A DNA stretch of 64,000 nt from Rudaea sp. 3F27F6 (GCF_005503555.1 NZ_SCNG01000006.1:289811-353810), one strand, 5' to 3'. Shown: positions 44,068 through 54,131, counted from the stretch's first letter. Notes: generated from the letters alone by a model not told the origin. Program-made: numbers and translations.

Positions 44068-45240
44068 ATGTCAGACATCGTCATCGTCGGCGCTATGCGC
44101 ACCGCCATCGGTTCCATGCTCGGCCAGTTCACCGGCGTACCGACGCCCACGCTCGGTGCCACGGCGATCAAGGCCGCGATCGAGCAATCCGGCGTCGCCG
44201 CGGACGACGTCGGCGAAGTCATCATGGGCTGCGTGCTGCCGGCCAATCTCGGCCAGGCGCCCGCGCGCCAGGCCGCGCTCGCCGCGGGCCTGCCGAAGTC
44301 GGCCGGCTGCACCACGATCAACAAGGTCTGCGGCTCGGGCATGAAGGCGATCATGCTCGCCAACGATCTGATCAAGGCCGGTTCGGCCAGCGTCGTCGTC
44401 GCCGGCGGCATGGAGTCGATGACCAACGCGCCGCACGTGGTCGCCGCGCGCACCGGCCTGCGCTACGGCGACGCCAAGCTCGTCGACCACATGGCGTGGG
44501 ACGGCCTGACCAATCCGTACGACGGCAAGTCGATGGGCGTGTTCGCCGAAGCGACCGCGGCCAAGTACGGCTTCACGCGCGAAGCGCAGGACGCCTACAC
44601 GATCGAATCGGTCAAGCGCGCGCAGGGCGCGATCGCCTCGGGCGCATTCAAGGACGAGATCGTCCCGGTCAAGGTCGCGACGAAGAAAGGCGACGTCGAG
44701 TTCGCCGTCGACGAACAGCCGGGCAAGTCCGATATCGCCAAGATCCCCACCCTCAAGGGTGCATTCGCGAAGGACGGCACGGTCACCGCCGCGTCCTCGT
44801 CGAGCATTTCCGACGGCGCCGCCGCGACCGTGCTGATGAGCGCCGACGAAGCCGCCAAGCGCGGCCTCAAGCCGATCGCGCGTATCGTCGCCCACGCGAC
44901 CAATTCGCACGAGCCGGAATGGTTCACCACCGCGCCGGTCGGCGCGATCCAGAAGGTGCTCGACAAGGCCGGCTGGAAGGTCGGCGACGTCGATCTGTTC
45001 GAGGTCAACGAAGCCTTCGCCGTCGTCGCGATGGCGCCGATCAAGGACCTCGGCATCGCCCACGAGAAGCTGAACGTCAACGGCGGCGCCTGCGCGCTCG
45101 GCCATCCGATCGGCGCTTCGGGCGCGCGCCTCGTCGTCACCCTGCTGCACGCGCTGAAGAACCGCGGCGGCAAGAAGGGCGTGGCTGCGCTCTGCATCGG
45201 CGGCGGCGAAGCCACGGCGATCGCGGTCGAACTGGTGTAA
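44068..45240 (+). CDS. atoB: Acetyl-CoA acetyltransferase (thiolase II)
   Basis: A 390-residue biosynthetic-type thiolase. The acyl-accepting Cys88 is in INKVCGSGMKA. The catalytic His346 is in GGACALGHPIGASGAR and Cys376 in ALCIGGGEATAI. It reversibly condenses two acetyl-CoA to acetoacetyl-CoA, or cleaves acetoacetyl-CoA formed from leucine. Its place between liuA and liuB supports the degradative direction. MSDIVIVGAMRTAIGSM at the start is standard; ATACGAGGAAA gives a ribosome site. The symbol is by similarity; phbA would be equally valid. Confidence 0.92.
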   Translation: MSDIVIVGAMRTAIGSMLGQFTGVPTPTLGATAIKAAIEQSGVAADDVGEVIMGCVLPANLGQAPARQAALAAGLPKSAGCTTINKVCGSGMKAIMLANDLIKAGSASVVVAGGMESMTNAPHVVAARTGLRYGDAKLVDHMAWDGLTNPYDGKSMGVFAEATAAKYGFTREAQDAYTIESVKRAQGAIASGAFKDEIVPVKVATKKGDVEFAVDEQPGKSDIAKIPTLKGAFAKDGTVTAASSSSISDGAAATVLMSADEAAKRGLKPIARIVAHATNSHEPEWFTTAPVGAIQKVLDKAGWKVGDVDLFEVNEAFAVVAMAPIKDLGIAHEKLNVNGGACALGHPIGASGARLVVTLLHALKNRGGKKGVAALCIGGGEATAIAVELV

Positions 45241-45244
45241 CCAC

Positions 45245-45267
45245 TGGCGGCGCGTTGCGCGCCGCCA
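45245..45267. terminator. Hairpin between thiolase and Ala-rich lipoprotein genes
   Basis: TGGCGGCGCG-TTG-CGCGCCGCCA is a perfect 10-bp stem directly after the thiolase stop, without a T-run. It may end or attenuate the thiolase mRNA. Confidence 0.45.
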
Positions 45268-45293
45268 CGTTGTCCAACTTTCGGGGAACTGCC

Positions 45294-45785
45294 ATGAAAA
45301 CCAAATCGATCTTCGTCTCGACCGCATTGACGCTCGCCCTCGCCGCCTGCGGCAATGCGCAGGACGCCAAGGAAGCCGCGGCCAAGGCCAAGGAATCGGC
45401 CCAGCAGGCTGCGCAGCAGGCGCAGCAGGCCGCACAACAGGCGGCGCAGGTCACTCAACAGGCGGCCCAGCAGGCCGGCCAGGCGGTGCAGCAGGCCGCG
45501 CAGACCGCGAGCGACGGCATGCAGCACGGCAGCGACTCGGCCAAGCAGGCGGTCAGCAGCGCGGTCGACGCGACCACGCAAGCCGCCGCCAACGCCGCGG
45601 CCGCCACCAAGGACGCAGCGGGCAAGGCCTACGACGCGACCAAGGAAGCGGCCGGCAAGACCGCCGACGCGGCCAAGGCCGGCGCGCACGAAGTGGCCGA
45701 AGGCGCGAAAGCGGTCGCGAGCGACGTCAAGGACGCTGCGGTCAAGACCAAGGAAGCGGTCGAAAAGAAGGCCGAAGAACGCTGA
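45294..45785 (+). CDS. Ala/Gln/Lys-rich coiled lipoprotein
   Basis: A 163-residue protein with a lipoprotein signal (MKTKSIFVSTALTLALAACG, lipobox LAAC, Cys19). The mature chain is almost wholly Ala, Gln, Lys, Asp and Glu in 11-residue-like amphipathic repeats (QQAAQQAQQAAQ, then AATKDAAGKAYDATKEAAGK), as in LEA-like or apolipoprotein-like helices. It should form long helices at the membrane or peptidoglycan. It is in the same direction as the thiolase but has its own terminator; function unknown. Confidence 0.75.
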   Translation: MKTKSIFVSTALTLALAACGNAQDAKEAAAKAKESAQQAAQQAQQAAQQAAQVTQQAAQQAGQAVQQAAQTASDGMQHGSDSAKQAVSSAVDATTQAAANAAAATKDAAGKAYDATKEAAGKTADAAKAGAHEVAEGAKAVASDVKDAAVKTKEAVEKKAEER

Positions 45786-45815
45786 GCGTTCAGAGGCCGA
45801 GTCATGCAGTCCAGG

Positions 45816-45841
45816 CCGGCCGCCTCGCGCGGCCGGTTTTG
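45816..45841 (+). terminator. Intrinsic terminator after the Ala-rich lipoprotein gene
   Basis: CCGGCCGC-CTCGC-GCGGCCGG followed by TTTTG, 31 bp after the stop. A complete stem plus a short T-run supports a Rho-independent terminator. Confidence 0.75.
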
Positions 45842-45998
45842 CTTATCGATGCGGCACGAGCGGGTGGGCATCCGTTCGCGCTGAGCGCAGCGCCGACGGC
45901 GCGCAGTCGAAGCCGGTCGCAGCGGCACCTCGACTTCGCCGCGCGCGGCTCCGCTCGGTGCGAACGGTTGAAACTTCTTCGTGCCGGATCGACACGAT

Positions 45999-46083
45999 CG
46001 TCATTCCGGCGCAAGCCGGAATCCAGCTTCTGTTTTGTTGACTTCGCTGGTCAGCGAGCTGGATTCCCGCTCACGTCGGAATA
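45999..46083. repeat. Intergenic repeat family B, copy 2
   Basis: CGTCATTCCGGCGCAAGCCG and GGAATCCAGC open it, and GCTGGATTCCCGCTCACG closes it in inverse. It lies just before liuB. The preceding part (45870-45960) has further repeat-like GTTCGCGCTGAG and GGTGCGAACGG stretches. Confidence 0.75.
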
Positions 46084-46115
46084 AGGCAACCGAGATCTTT
46101 CCAAGGTATCCGTCA

Positions 46116-47723
46116 ATGCCCGTCATCGAATCGCAGATCGACCCGCGCTCCACCGAATTCCAGGCCAATGCGGTGCAATTGCGCGGCCTCGTCGACGAAC
46201 TGAAAACCCAGCTTGCGCAAGTCGCGCAAGGCGGCGGCGAGAAGGCGCGCGCCAAGCACACCGAGCGCGGCAAGCTGCTGCCGCGCGAGCGCGTGCGCGC
46301 CCTGCTCGATCCCGGTTCGCCGTTCCTCGAATTCTCGCCGCTCGCCGCGCACGGCATGTACGACGGCGCCGCGCCGTGCGCGGGCGTGATCGCCGGCATC
46401 GGCCGCGTGCACGGCACCGAAGTCGTCGTCGTCGCCAACGATGCGACGGTCAAGGGCGGCACGTATTTCCCGATGACGGTGAAGAAGCATCTGCGTGCAC
46501 AGGAGATCGCGCTCGAAAACCGCCTGCCGTGCATCTATCTGGTCGATTCGGGCGGCGCCTTCCTGCCGATGCAGGACGAAGTGTTTCCCGACAAGAATCA
46601 TTTCGGCCGCATCTTCTATAACCAGGCGCGGCTGTCGGCGCTCAATATCCCGCAGATCGCCGTGGTGATGGGTTCGTGCACGGCCGGCGGCGCCTACGTG
46701 CCGGCGATGAGCGACGAGACGATCATCGTCAAGGAACAAGGCACGATCTTCCTCGGCGGCCCGCCGCTCGTGAAAGCGGCGACCGGCGAAGTCGTCGACG
46801 CCGAATCGCTCGGCGGCGCCGACGTGCACACGTCGATCTCGGGCGTCGCCGATCATTTCGCCGAGAACGATCAGCACGCGCTCGCGATCGCGCGCGACAT
46901 CGTCGCCAGCCTGAACCGCAAAAAGCAGCTTCCGGTCGCGATCAAAGAACCTGTCGAACCGAAATACGCCGGCGAAGAAATCTACGGCTGCGTGCCGACC
47001 GACACGCGCAAGCCGTTCGACATCCGCGAAATCATCGCGCGCATCGTCGACGGTTCGGAGTTCCACGAGTTCAAGGCGCGCTACGGAAAGACCCTGGTCT
47101 GCGGCTTCGCGCATATCTACGGCTACCCGGTCGGCATCGTCGCCAACAACGGCATTCTGTTTCCCGAGTCCGCGCTCAAGGGTGCGCACTTCATCGAGCT
47201 GTGCAACCAGCGCGACATCCCGCTCGTGTTTCTGCAGAACATCACCGGCTTCATGGTCGGCAAGAAGTACGAGCAGGCCGGCATCGCCAAGGACGGCGCG
47301 AAGATGGTCACCGCGGTCGCCTGCTCGCACGTGCCGAAGTTCACCGTCATCATCGGCGGCAGTTTCGGCGCGGGCAACTACGCGATGTGCGGACGCGGAT
47401 ATCAGCCGCGCTTCCTGTGGATGTGGCCGAACTCGCGCATCAGCGTGATGGGCGGCGAGCAGGCCGCCTCGGTGCTCGCCACCGTACGCCGCGACGGCAT
47501 CGAAGCCGCCGGCAAAGAGTGGCCGAAGGAAGATGAAGAAGCCTTCAAGGCGCCGATCCGCGAGCAGTACGAGCGTCAGGGCCATCCCTACTACGCCAGC
47601 GCGCGCCTCTGGGACGACGGCGTGATCGACCCGGCCGATACGCGGCGCGTGCTCGGCCTCGCCATCTCGGCGAGCTTCAACGCGCCGATCGAGAAAGAAC
47701 GCTTCGGCGTGTTCCGTATGTAA
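46116..47723 (+). CDS. liuB: 3-Methylcrotonyl-CoA carboxylase carboxyltransferase (beta) subunit
   Basis: A 535-residue carboxyltransferase with the two crotonase-like halves of the AccD-type beta subunit. Signatures are [56 protein letters not shown] and [20 protein letters not shown]; the last two are typical of methylcrotonyl-CoA rather than propionyl-CoA carboxylase. It moves CO2 from biotin to 3-methylcrotonyl-CoA, giving 3-methylglutaconyl-CoA. Its biotin-carrying partner is encoded 12 kb away at 59212, which is unusual because the two usually share an operon. Confidence 0.92.
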   Translation: MPVIESQIDPRSTEFQANAVQLRGLVDELKTQLAQVAQGGGEKARAKHTERGKLLPRERVRALLDPGSPFLEFSPLAAHGMYDGAAPCAGVIAGIGRVHGTEVVVVANDATVKGGTYFPMTVKKHLRAQEIALENRLPCIYLVDSGGAFLPMQDEVFPDKNHFGRIFYNQARLSALNIPQIAVVMGSCTAGGAYVPAMSDETIIVKEQGTIFLGGPPLVKAATGEVVDAESLGGADVHTSISGVADHFAENDQHALAIARDIVASLNRKKQLPVAIKEPVEPKYAGEEIYGCVPTDTRKPFDIREIIARIVDGSEFHEFKARYGKTLVCGFAHIYGYPVGIVANNGILFPESALKGAHFIELCNQRDIPLVFLQNITGFMVGKKYEQAGIAKDGAKMVTAVACSHVPKFTVIIGGSFGAGNYAMCGRGYQPRFLWMWPNSRISVMGGEQAASVLATVRRDGIEAAGKEWPKEDEEAFKAPIREQYERQGHPYYASARLWDDGVIDPADTRRVLGLAISASFNAPIEKERFGVFRM

Positions 47724-47828
47724 AAAAACGTCAACGGCGTCATACGGGTTTCACATCGCGCGCCTAGTTTGCACGGGCCGATACGCGGGACGTATCGGCC
47801 TTGGTTTTGCAAATCGCGGGGTGCGGTT

Positions 47829-48431
47829 ATGAACGGGGTCGTGGGGACGATCGCGAAGGCGATCGTCTGTGTTTGCGCCGTGTTTTCGGCGCCGCTGCAC
47901 GCCGCCCAAGCGGCCGGCACCGGGACGCAGCGCGTCCCCAATCTGCTTGCCGTGCGCAAGGATCTCGGACCGCCGCCGAAGGGCGTCGCCGATCTCAAAT
48001 TCCACGACATTTTCAAGACGCCGGTCGGCGACAAGGGCCTCGAAGCGAGCGCGACCCTGCTCGCACTCGACGGCAAGCGCGTGCGCATGGTCGGCTACAT
48101 GGTGCATCAGCAGCCCGCGCCCAGCGGCGCGTTCCTGCTCTCGCCGCTGCCCGCCGAGATCAGCGACGAAGACGAGCCGCTCGCCGACGATCTGCCGCCG
48201 AGCGTCGTCAGCGTCGAGCTGGCCGACGCCGCGAATCGCTCCGTGCCGCTGCTGCCGGGATTGATCAAGATCACCGGCGTGCTCCACGTCGGTGCCAAGG
48301 CCGACGCCGCGAGCGGCCGCGTCTCGTCGGTGCGCATCGCGCTCGACGCGCCGGTGAGTAAGGCCCTGCTCGGCGCCGCGCCAGCCGCACCGAAACCCGC
48401 GTCGAAGCCGGCCGCCACCGCCGCGCGCTGA
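47829..48431 (+). CDS. Exported protein of unknown function
   Basis: A 200-residue protein with a signal peptide (VGTIAKAIVCVCAVFSAPLH, AA cleavage). The mature part has LKFHDIFKTPVGDKGLEASA and a beta-rich stretch (KRVRMVGYMVHQQPAPSGAF) resembling the OB-type DUF3299 fold. The tail is Ala/Pro/Lys-rich. It lies directly before the PhoA-family gene, 52 bp apart in the same direction, so both may be expressed together. The family hint is tentative. Confidence 0.6.
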   Translation: MNGVVGTIAKAIVCVCAVFSAPLHAAQAAGTGTQRVPNLLAVRKDLGPPPKGVADLKFHDIFKTPVGDKGLEASATLLALDGKRVRMVGYMVHQQPAPSGAFLLSPLPAEISDEDEPLADDLPPSVVSVELADAANRSVPLLPGLIKITGVLHVGAKADAASGRVSSVRIALDAPVSKALLGAAPAAPKPASKPAATAAR

Positions 48432-48483
48432 TCCGCCGAATTCTTTTTCCCCCTCCCTGCCGACCTCCGAAAGGTATCCGCTC

Positions 48484-50547
48484 ATGCACCAGAGTCGTTT
48501 GTTCCGCCGCAGCCTGAGCTGCGCTGTCCTCGCCGCGCTCTCGCTCGCCGGCGCCGACGCGTTCGCCGCGAAAGTTTCGCGCCTGACCCCGCCGAGCGAG
48601 CTGTTCGCTTCCGGCAACGCGAAAGGCCCGGTGATCTCCCGCTTTATGCAGGGCCAGCGCTTCGACCTGCAGGCCACCGTGCAGCCGGACGCAGGGCTGA
48701 CCATCACCGACTTCTATTTCAGCGTCGACGGCACGACCACGAGTCCAGCCAGCCTCGACGGCAACTTCCAGCTCACCTATCCGTTCGCCAATCGCCTCGG
48801 CCGCGTCGACGAGTCCGCTTCGGATGCCACCTGCGTCGATGCGACGAGCGGCAAGACGACCGGCAAGTCCGGCTGCAAGCTCGCCGCGGGGCTGCCCGGC
48901 AACACGGTCGTCGTCTCGCAGCGTGCCTACGCGAACTATTCGGCCGGCGTGCATACGCTGAAGATCATCGCGACGCAGAGCGACGGCAGCAAGATCAGCG
49001 CCGAAGGCAATTTCGAAATCGTCGCGCCGGAAAGCGGCTACACCAAGGCGAAGAACGTCATCATCTTCCTCGGCGACGGCATGGGTGCCACCCACCGCAC
49101 CGCGGCGCGCATCATGGCCAAGGGCTACGCGCAGGGCAAAGCCAAGGCGCCGCTGACCATGGACACGTTCCCGTACACCAGCATGGTGATGACCTCGTCG
49201 CTCAACTCGATCGTCACCGACTCCGCGCCGGGCATGCAGAACTACGTCACCGGCAACAAGGCCAACAACAACGAAGAAGGTGTGTTCCCCGACGACACGC
49301 TCGATGCGTTCGACAATCCCCGCGTCGAATACCTGTCCGAATACCTGCACAACCTGCAGGGCAAGTCGCTCGGCGTCGTCACCACGGCCGACGTGTTCGA
49401 TGCGACGCCCGCGTCCACGGCGATCCACACTTCGGCACGCGGTAACGGCACCGGCATCGTCGACCAGTTCCTCGACGACCGCGCGCAGACCGGCCTGACC
49501 GTGCTCATGGGCGGCGGGCGCAAGTGGTTCCTGCCGAATCCGTCGAACAGCGTGAGCCCGCAGCCGGTCAACGGCTCGCAGCGGCGCAAGGCCAACGACT
49601 ACGTCCTGTCCGACGACATCGTCAACGGCTGGGGCGTGGCGCGCGGCAAGCTCGATCCCGAGCGCGACGTGATCGCCGACTTCCAGAGCGCGGGCTACGC
49701 GTACGCACCGAACAACGCCGGCCTCAACGCCGCGTTCAAGAACGGCGTGCCGAACAAGCTGCTCGGCTTGTTCGCCTACTCGAACATGAACGTCGCCTAC
49801 GACAAGATCGCCGGCCGCCGCGGCGACAGCACCGTGGTCGACGCGTTCGGTTTCCCCGACCAGCCGCTGCTCGAAGAAATGACCGACAAGGCCCTGCAGG
49901 TGCTGTCGAAGAACAAGGACGGCTTCGTCGCGATGATCGAAGGCGCGTCGATCGACAAGCAGGCGCATCTGATGGACACCGACCGCTGGATTCTCGATGT
50001 GATCGAGTTCGACCGCGCGATCGCGGTGGCCAAGGCGTTCGCCGCGAAGAACCCGGACACTCTGATCATCGTCACCGCCGACCACGAGTGCTCGGGCGCG
50101 GCGATCCTCGGTGCCGCCACGGCGAGCGCCGCCGAGCTGCAGGCCAAGCCGAACTCCGGCACCGGCATCGTCGGCGTGTACGAAGCGGCGAAGTTCCCGA
50201 AATACAAGATCGCCGCCGACGGTTTCCCGCAGTCGACCCTGATCGACAACAAGATGCTGATCGGCTACGGCGCCAACGCTGACCGCTACGAGACCTGGCT
50301 GCCAAACCTGTACCCGACCCTCGACACGCAGCAGCCGTTCCCGCCGTCGCAGTCGCCGCCGAGCCCGTCGACGCGCAACAAGGACATCGGCTACTTCGTC
50401 TCGGGCCAGGTCCCCGGCGACCAGGCCGTGCACACCGCGACCGACATCCCGCTGTCGGCCTACGGCGCGAGCGCCGCGCAGTTCCACGGCGTGATCGACA
50501 ACACCGACGTGTTCTTCAAACTCGCTTCGGCGGCGATGGCGCAGTAA
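48484..50547 (+). CDS. Alkaline phosphatase, PhoA family, with N-terminal extension
   Basis: A 687-residue exported phosphatase. The signal peptide is RRSLSCAVLAALSLAGADAF. A beta-rich extra domain (about 45-185) precedes the catalytic domain. Metal and nucleophile motifs are FLGDGMG (about 196-202), VTDSAPG (nucleophile Ser near 246), MIEGASIDKQAHL (about 483-495) and TADHECSG (about 531-538). It hydrolyses phosphomonoesters in the periplasm with Zn and Mg. The inserted Pro-rich segment PPSQSPPSPSTRN near the C-terminus is a disordered loop. The genome also has PhoD. Confidence 0.92.
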   Translation: MHQSRLFRRSLSCAVLAALSLAGADAFAAKVSRLTPPSELFASGNAKGPVISRFMQGQRFDLQATVQPDAGLTITDFYFSVDGTTTSPASLDGNFQLTYPFANRLGRVDESASDATCVDATSGKTTGKSGCKLAAGLPGNTVVVSQRAYANYSAGVHTLKIIATQSDGSKISAEGNFEIVAPESGYTKAKNVIIFLGDGMGATHRTAARIMAKGYAQGKAKAPLTMDTFPYTSMVMTSSLNSIVTDSAPGMQNYVTGNKANNNEEGVFPDDTLDAFDNPRVEYLSEYLHNLQGKSLGVVTTADVFDATPASTAIHTSARGNGTGIVDQFLDDRAQTGLTVLMGGGRKWFLPNPSNSVSPQPVNGSQRRKANDYVLSDDIVNGWGVARGKLDPERDVIADFQSAGYAYAPNNAGLNAAFKNGVPNKLLGLFAYSNMNVAYDKIAGRRGDSTVVDAFGFPDQPLLEEMTDKALQVLSKNKDGFVAMIEGASIDKQAHLMDTDRWILDVIEFDRAIAVAKAFAAKNPDTLIIVTADHECSGAAILGAATASAAELQAKPNSGTGIVGVYEAAKFPKYKIAADGFPQSTLIDNKMLIGYGANADRYETWLPNLYPTLDTQQPFPPSQSPPSPSTRNKDIGYFVSGQVPGDQAVHTATDIPLSAYGASAAQFHGVIDNTDVFFKLASAAMAQ

Positions 50548-50555
50548 CGCTTCGG

Positions 50556-50582
50556 CCGTTCGCGCCGCCTCGGCGCGAACGG
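50556..50582 (+). terminator. Hairpin after the PhoA-family gene
   Basis: CCGTTCGCGCC-GCCTC-GGCGCGAACGG is a perfect 11-bp stem 9 bp after the stop codon. No T-run follows. Confidence 0.55.
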
Positions 50583-50614
50583 CATCCGCCAGCGTCCAAA
50601 CTGGTTAGCCCGGG

Positions 50615-50663
50615 CTTCCCTTCTCCCACCGGGAGAAGGTGCCCGCAGGGCGGATGAGGGAAA
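50615..50663. repeat. Intergenic repeat family D, solo copy
   Basis: CTTCCCTTCTCCCACCGGGA, then GAAGGTGCCCGCAGGGCGG and ATGAGGGAA. One mismatch separates it from the inverse of the right arm at 39841-39888 within icmF. The rest of the gap to hscC (50664-50901) holds no gene and probably the hscC promoter. Confidence 0.85.
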
Positions 50664-50901
50664 AGCGCCGCAAATCGACGCGGCGTGTCAAATCAAGAAG
50701 GCCGCTCCCTCACTCAGCGCTTTGAATCCCTCTTCCAGCGGGATTCGCGGGCCGCATCGACGACGAAACCAGCGACACGCCGGTCTCCGCGCCAAGGATT
50801 CCGCGCACCCGGTTTTTGCGAGCGCCACAGCGAGCCGATCGACAAATCGGCTTTCGCTGTCTTTAGAATGCTCGCCTCGCGCAACCCTTCCAAGCAAGGC
50901 A

Positions 50902-52581
50902 ATGATTGTCGGCATCGATCTCGGCACCACGAACTCTTTGATAGGCACCTACGCCGAAAGCGGTTCCGTCCTTTTCCCCAACGCCCTCGGCAGCTTTCTC
51001 ACTCCTTCCGCCGTCAGTGTCGACGACCACGGCGATATTCTCGTCGGCCAGGGTGCGCTCGACCGCCTGATCACGCATCCCGACCGCAGCGTGGCTGGAT
51101 TCAAGCGCTGGATGGGCAGCCCGCGCGAGACGCGGCTCGGCGGCAAGCCGTTCCGCCCCGAGGAACTCTCCGCGCTGGTGCTGCGCTCCCTGCTCGCCGA
51201 TGCCGAAGCCGCGCTCGACGCGAAGATCGAAGAAGCGGTGATCAGCGTGCCGGCCTATTTTTCCGACACGCAGCGCAAGGCGACACGCGCCGGGGGCGAA
51301 CTCGCCGGCATCCGCGTCGAACGTCTGATCAACGAACCGACCGCCGCCGCTCTCGCCTACGGCCTGCAGGAGCGGCGCGACGGCGGCCGCTTCCTCGTTT
51401 TCGATCTCGGCGGCGGCACGTTCGATGTGTCGATCCTCGAACTCTTCGATGGCGTCGTCGAAGTGCACGCGAGCGCGGGCGACAATTTCCTCGGCGGTGA
51501 AGACTTTCTCGATGTGCTCGTCAACGCTTGCGCCGCCGATCTGAAACTCGACCTCAAGTCGCTGAAGCCCGGCGAGATCGGGCAACTGCGCCGGCGCCTG
51601 GAAAAGGTCAAACGCGACCTGTCGGCCGGCTCCTCTGCGCACCTCGACGGCGAGCTGGCCGGTCGGCAGCTCGATTGGGACATCGACGAAGAGCGCTTCG
51701 CCAAACTCGCCGAACCGCTGGTGCAGCGCATGCGCACGCCGCTGGAACGCGCGATGCGCGACTCGCGGCTGCAGCCGCAGCAGCTCGACGAAATCATCCT
51801 CGTCGGCGGCGCCAGCCGCATGCCGCTTGTCGCGCGCACCGTGTCGCGCATGTTCGGGCGCCTGCCGTTGCGCCACGTGAATCCCGACCAGGCGATCGCG
51901 CTCGGCGCGGTCGTCGCGTCAGGGCTGAAAAGGCGCGACGTGCGCCTCGAAGAAGTCATCCTCACCGACGTCTGCCCGTACACCCTCGGCACCGAGGTGT
52001 CCAAGCCCGACCACAACGGCAATCCGCAGCGCGGCTTCTTTCATCCGATCATTCAGCGCAACAGCACGGTTCCGGTCAGCCGCGAAGACGTGTTCTGGCC
52101 GGTCAGCGATGCGCAGAACCATCTCCGCATCGAGGTCTACCAGGGGGAGAACCCACTAGTCGCCAAAAACATCAAGCTCGGCGAAGTGGCCGCGCCGATC
52201 CCACCCCGCGGCGACCGCAGTGTGCACGTGCGCTTTACCTACGACGTCAACGGCATCCTCCAGGTCGAAGTCACCGTCGCCGGCACCGGCGCGAAACACG
52301 AGCTGATCGTCGAGCAGAATCCGGGCGTGCTGAGCGCGCAGGAAATCCAGTCGCGCCTGGCGACGCTCGCGAACATCAAGATCCATCCGCGCGAGAAGCA
52401 GGAAAATCTCGCCCTGATCGCACGCGCGGAGCGGCTCTACGAGGAAAATTTGCAACAGCGCGAGCAGATTCAGAACATGCTCGCGCATTTCCGCGCCGCA
52501 ATCGAATCCCAGGACGAGCGTGTGATCGGCGAGCATCGCCGTGATTTCGCCAAGGCGTTGGACGGCATGGAGTTCCTGTGA
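50902..52581 (+). CDS. hscC: Hsp70-family chaperone HscC
   Basis: A 559-residue short Hsp70. The ATPase domain (about residues 1-365) has VGIDLGTTNSLIGTY, FDLGGGTFDVSIL and ILVGGASRMPLV; the substrate-binding domain (about 375-500) has NSTVPVSREDVFWPVSDAQN. The lid is short, as in HscC (Hsc62). The start MIVGIDLG at 50902 is fixed by the conserved N-terminus. The stop overlaps the GTG of the J-like partner by four bases, the same pairing as E. coli hscC with djlB/djlC. It assists folding of unknown clients. Confidence 0.9.
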   Translation: MIVGIDLGTTNSLIGTYAESGSVLFPNALGSFLTPSAVSVDDHGDILVGQGALDRLITHPDRSVAGFKRWMGSPRETRLGGKPFRPEELSALVLRSLLADAEAALDAKIEEAVISVPAYFSDTQRKATRAGGELAGIRVERLINEPTAAALAYGLQERRDGGRFLVFDLGGGTFDVSILELFDGVVEVHASAGDNFLGGEDFLDVLVNACAADLKLDLKSLKPGEIGQLRRRLEKVKRDLSAGSSAHLDGELAGRQLDWDIDEERFAKLAEPLVQRMRTPLERAMRDSRLQPQQLDEIILVGGASRMPLVARTVSRMFGRLPLRHVNPDQAIALGAVVASGLKRRDVRLEEVILTDVCPYTLGTEVSKPDHNGNPQRGFFHPIIQRNSTVPVSREDVFWPVSDAQNHLRIEVYQGENPLVAKNIKLGEVAAPIPPRGDRSVHVRFTYDVNGILQVEVTVAGTGAKHELIVEQNPGVLSAQEIQSRLATLANIKIHPREKQENLALIARAERLYEENLQQREQIQNMLAHFRAAIESQDERVIGEHRRDFAKALDGMEFL

Positions 52582-54116
52582 GCGAATCTCTCGCCTACCT
52601 CGGCCTGCGCGCCGACGCCGACGAGCGCGCGGTCAAACGCGCTTATGCACAGCGTCTGAAGCAGATCCGCCCCGAGGACGATCCGGCAGGATTCCAGACG
52701 CTGCACGAACACTACCGAATTGCACTGGAGCAGGCCCGGCAGCGCGCGGAGACGACGACGCCCGACGTGTCCTCGGCGGAGGCGGCTTCGGCGATGCAGT
52801 GGTCTTCCGAAGCGGCCGATCCGCCGAAACCCGACGTCGCCGCTGCAGCGGTTGTCGAATCGTCGTCCATTGCGACGCCGGAGGAATCGGCACCGCTGCC
52901 TCTTTTTGATCTGGAGGCTTTCCTGCAAACGCTGCTCGCCAAAATCGGCGACGACGACCCCGAAAAGCTACGCGACTGGCTGCAATCAATTGATGCGTTC
53001 TGGTCGATCGCGGTCAAGAACCAAGCCGGACACGCGGCGCTGCACAAGCTGGCGAACGAACAGGTTGCGATGCGTGCCGAATTATTCGAGGTGCTGCTCG
53101 CCTATTTCGATCTCGACAATGCGCTGAGCGGCTACGATCACGTCGGCATCACGCGCCTGCGCGATGCTCTGCAATTGCGCTACGAATTGATGGATGCGCA
53201 TCGCGGCGATCTGACCCAACGTATGCGGATCGAAGGCGGGTTCGACCCGTCGCAGACGCGGACGATGGTCAATGCGCTGCTGCGGCCGTTCGAGCTGTGG
53301 CGCGACTATGTCAGTGCGCTGCTACCCGGAAGGCCGACTTCCATGGTGCGATTCATCCATGTGCTCAGCCGTGGCCAGCCAGGCCTGCTCTGCCCTTTGG
53401 TCGATCCGCAGCATTTGCAGTTTTGGTACGGCGCGGTCGATCGCGGACGTTTCATGCGCCCTCGTGTCGCTCTCGGTTATTTGCGTATCGTCACCATGGT
53501 GGTGTCCGCCGCCGCGATCTTGTGCGCATTGACGCTGGCATTGCCGCCAACTCCGTCGAAGCGCTACGAGCTGACGGCCAGCACGCTGAATTTCTTCGGT
53601 TGGACTCTGGCCGGATTGATTGCGCTGTGGAGTGCATGGCTAGTCTGGCTAGTCGCGCTGCGCTGGCAGACCGGCCCTGAAGACGGGCGCCTCGATCGAA
53701 ACGGCATCGGCCGGACGCTGTTCATTCCCACGGTCGCCGCAGCCGCAGCGGTCGTCTGCGTCTATAGCCCGTACGTCTGGCTGCTGAATCTCGGTCTCGC
53801 CGCTGCGACCGTCGTCGCCGCGCTTGCCGTCGTCCGTTTCTGGCGGCGTGCCGGACTGCGCTTTCCCAAAATTCATTTCGGCGGACTCGCCTGGGTGGTT
53901 CTAGTCGTCGCGGGCAACTTCTCACGCGTACTGTTCGAGCAAGGCTCACGCACCTCGCCGGACTACACGGGTGCATTGGTGCCCGACGGCGAAGAATGGC
54001 AGGCACGCGCGTTCATCGGCATCGTGTTTGCCTGCGTTGCCGGGTTCGCCTGGTTTGTCGATCTGGCCCGGCAGTGGCGCGTCTTCCACCGGCCGCAGAC
54101 GGCGACCGGCCGCTGA
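52578..54116 (+). CDS. Membrane J-domain-like partner of HscC (DjlB/DjlC type)
   Basis: A 512-residue protein. Residues about 1-55 form a J-like domain (LAYLGLRADADERAVKRAYA, then QRLKQIRPEDDPAGFQTLHE) in which the usual HPD is replaced by RPED, as in DjlB/DjlC. The middle (about 60-290) is soluble and helical. The C-terminal 200 residues have about five or six TM helices, anchoring it to the inner membrane. It probably recruits HscC to the membrane. The GTG start overlaps the hscC stop, so both are made together. Confidence 0.8.
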   Translation: MSESLAYLGLRADADERAVKRAYAQRLKQIRPEDDPAGFQTLHEHYRIALEQARQRAETTTPDVSSAEAASAMQWSSEAADPPKPDVAAAAVVESSSIATPEESAPLPLFDLEAFLQTLLAKIGDDDPEKLRDWLQSIDAFWSIAVKNQAGHAALHKLANEQVAMRAELFEVLLAYFDLDNALSGYDHVGITRLRDALQLRYELMDAHRGDLTQRMRIEGGFDPSQTRTMVNALLRPFELWRDYVSALLPGRPTSMVRFIHVLSRGQPGLLCPLVDPQHLQFWYGAVDRGRFMRPRVALGYLRIVTMVVSAAAILCALTLALPPTPSKRYELTASTLNFFGWTLAGLIALWSAWLVWLVALRWQTGPEDGRLDRNGIGRTLFIPTVAAAAAVVCVYSPYVWLLNLGLAAATVVAALAVVRFWRRAGLRFPKIHFGGLAWVVLVVAGNFSRVLFEQGSRTSPDYTGALVPDGEEWQARAFIGIVFACVAGFAWFVDLARQWRVFHRPQTATGR

Positions 54117-54131
54117 AGAGCCCGAGCCGGC

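Noticed and set aside
48271..50487. Very long antisense open frame over the PhoA-family gene
   Set aside because: It is an Arg/Val/Asp-rich shadow of a high-GC gene on the other strand, with no family motif; the sense frame has clear PhoA motifs.
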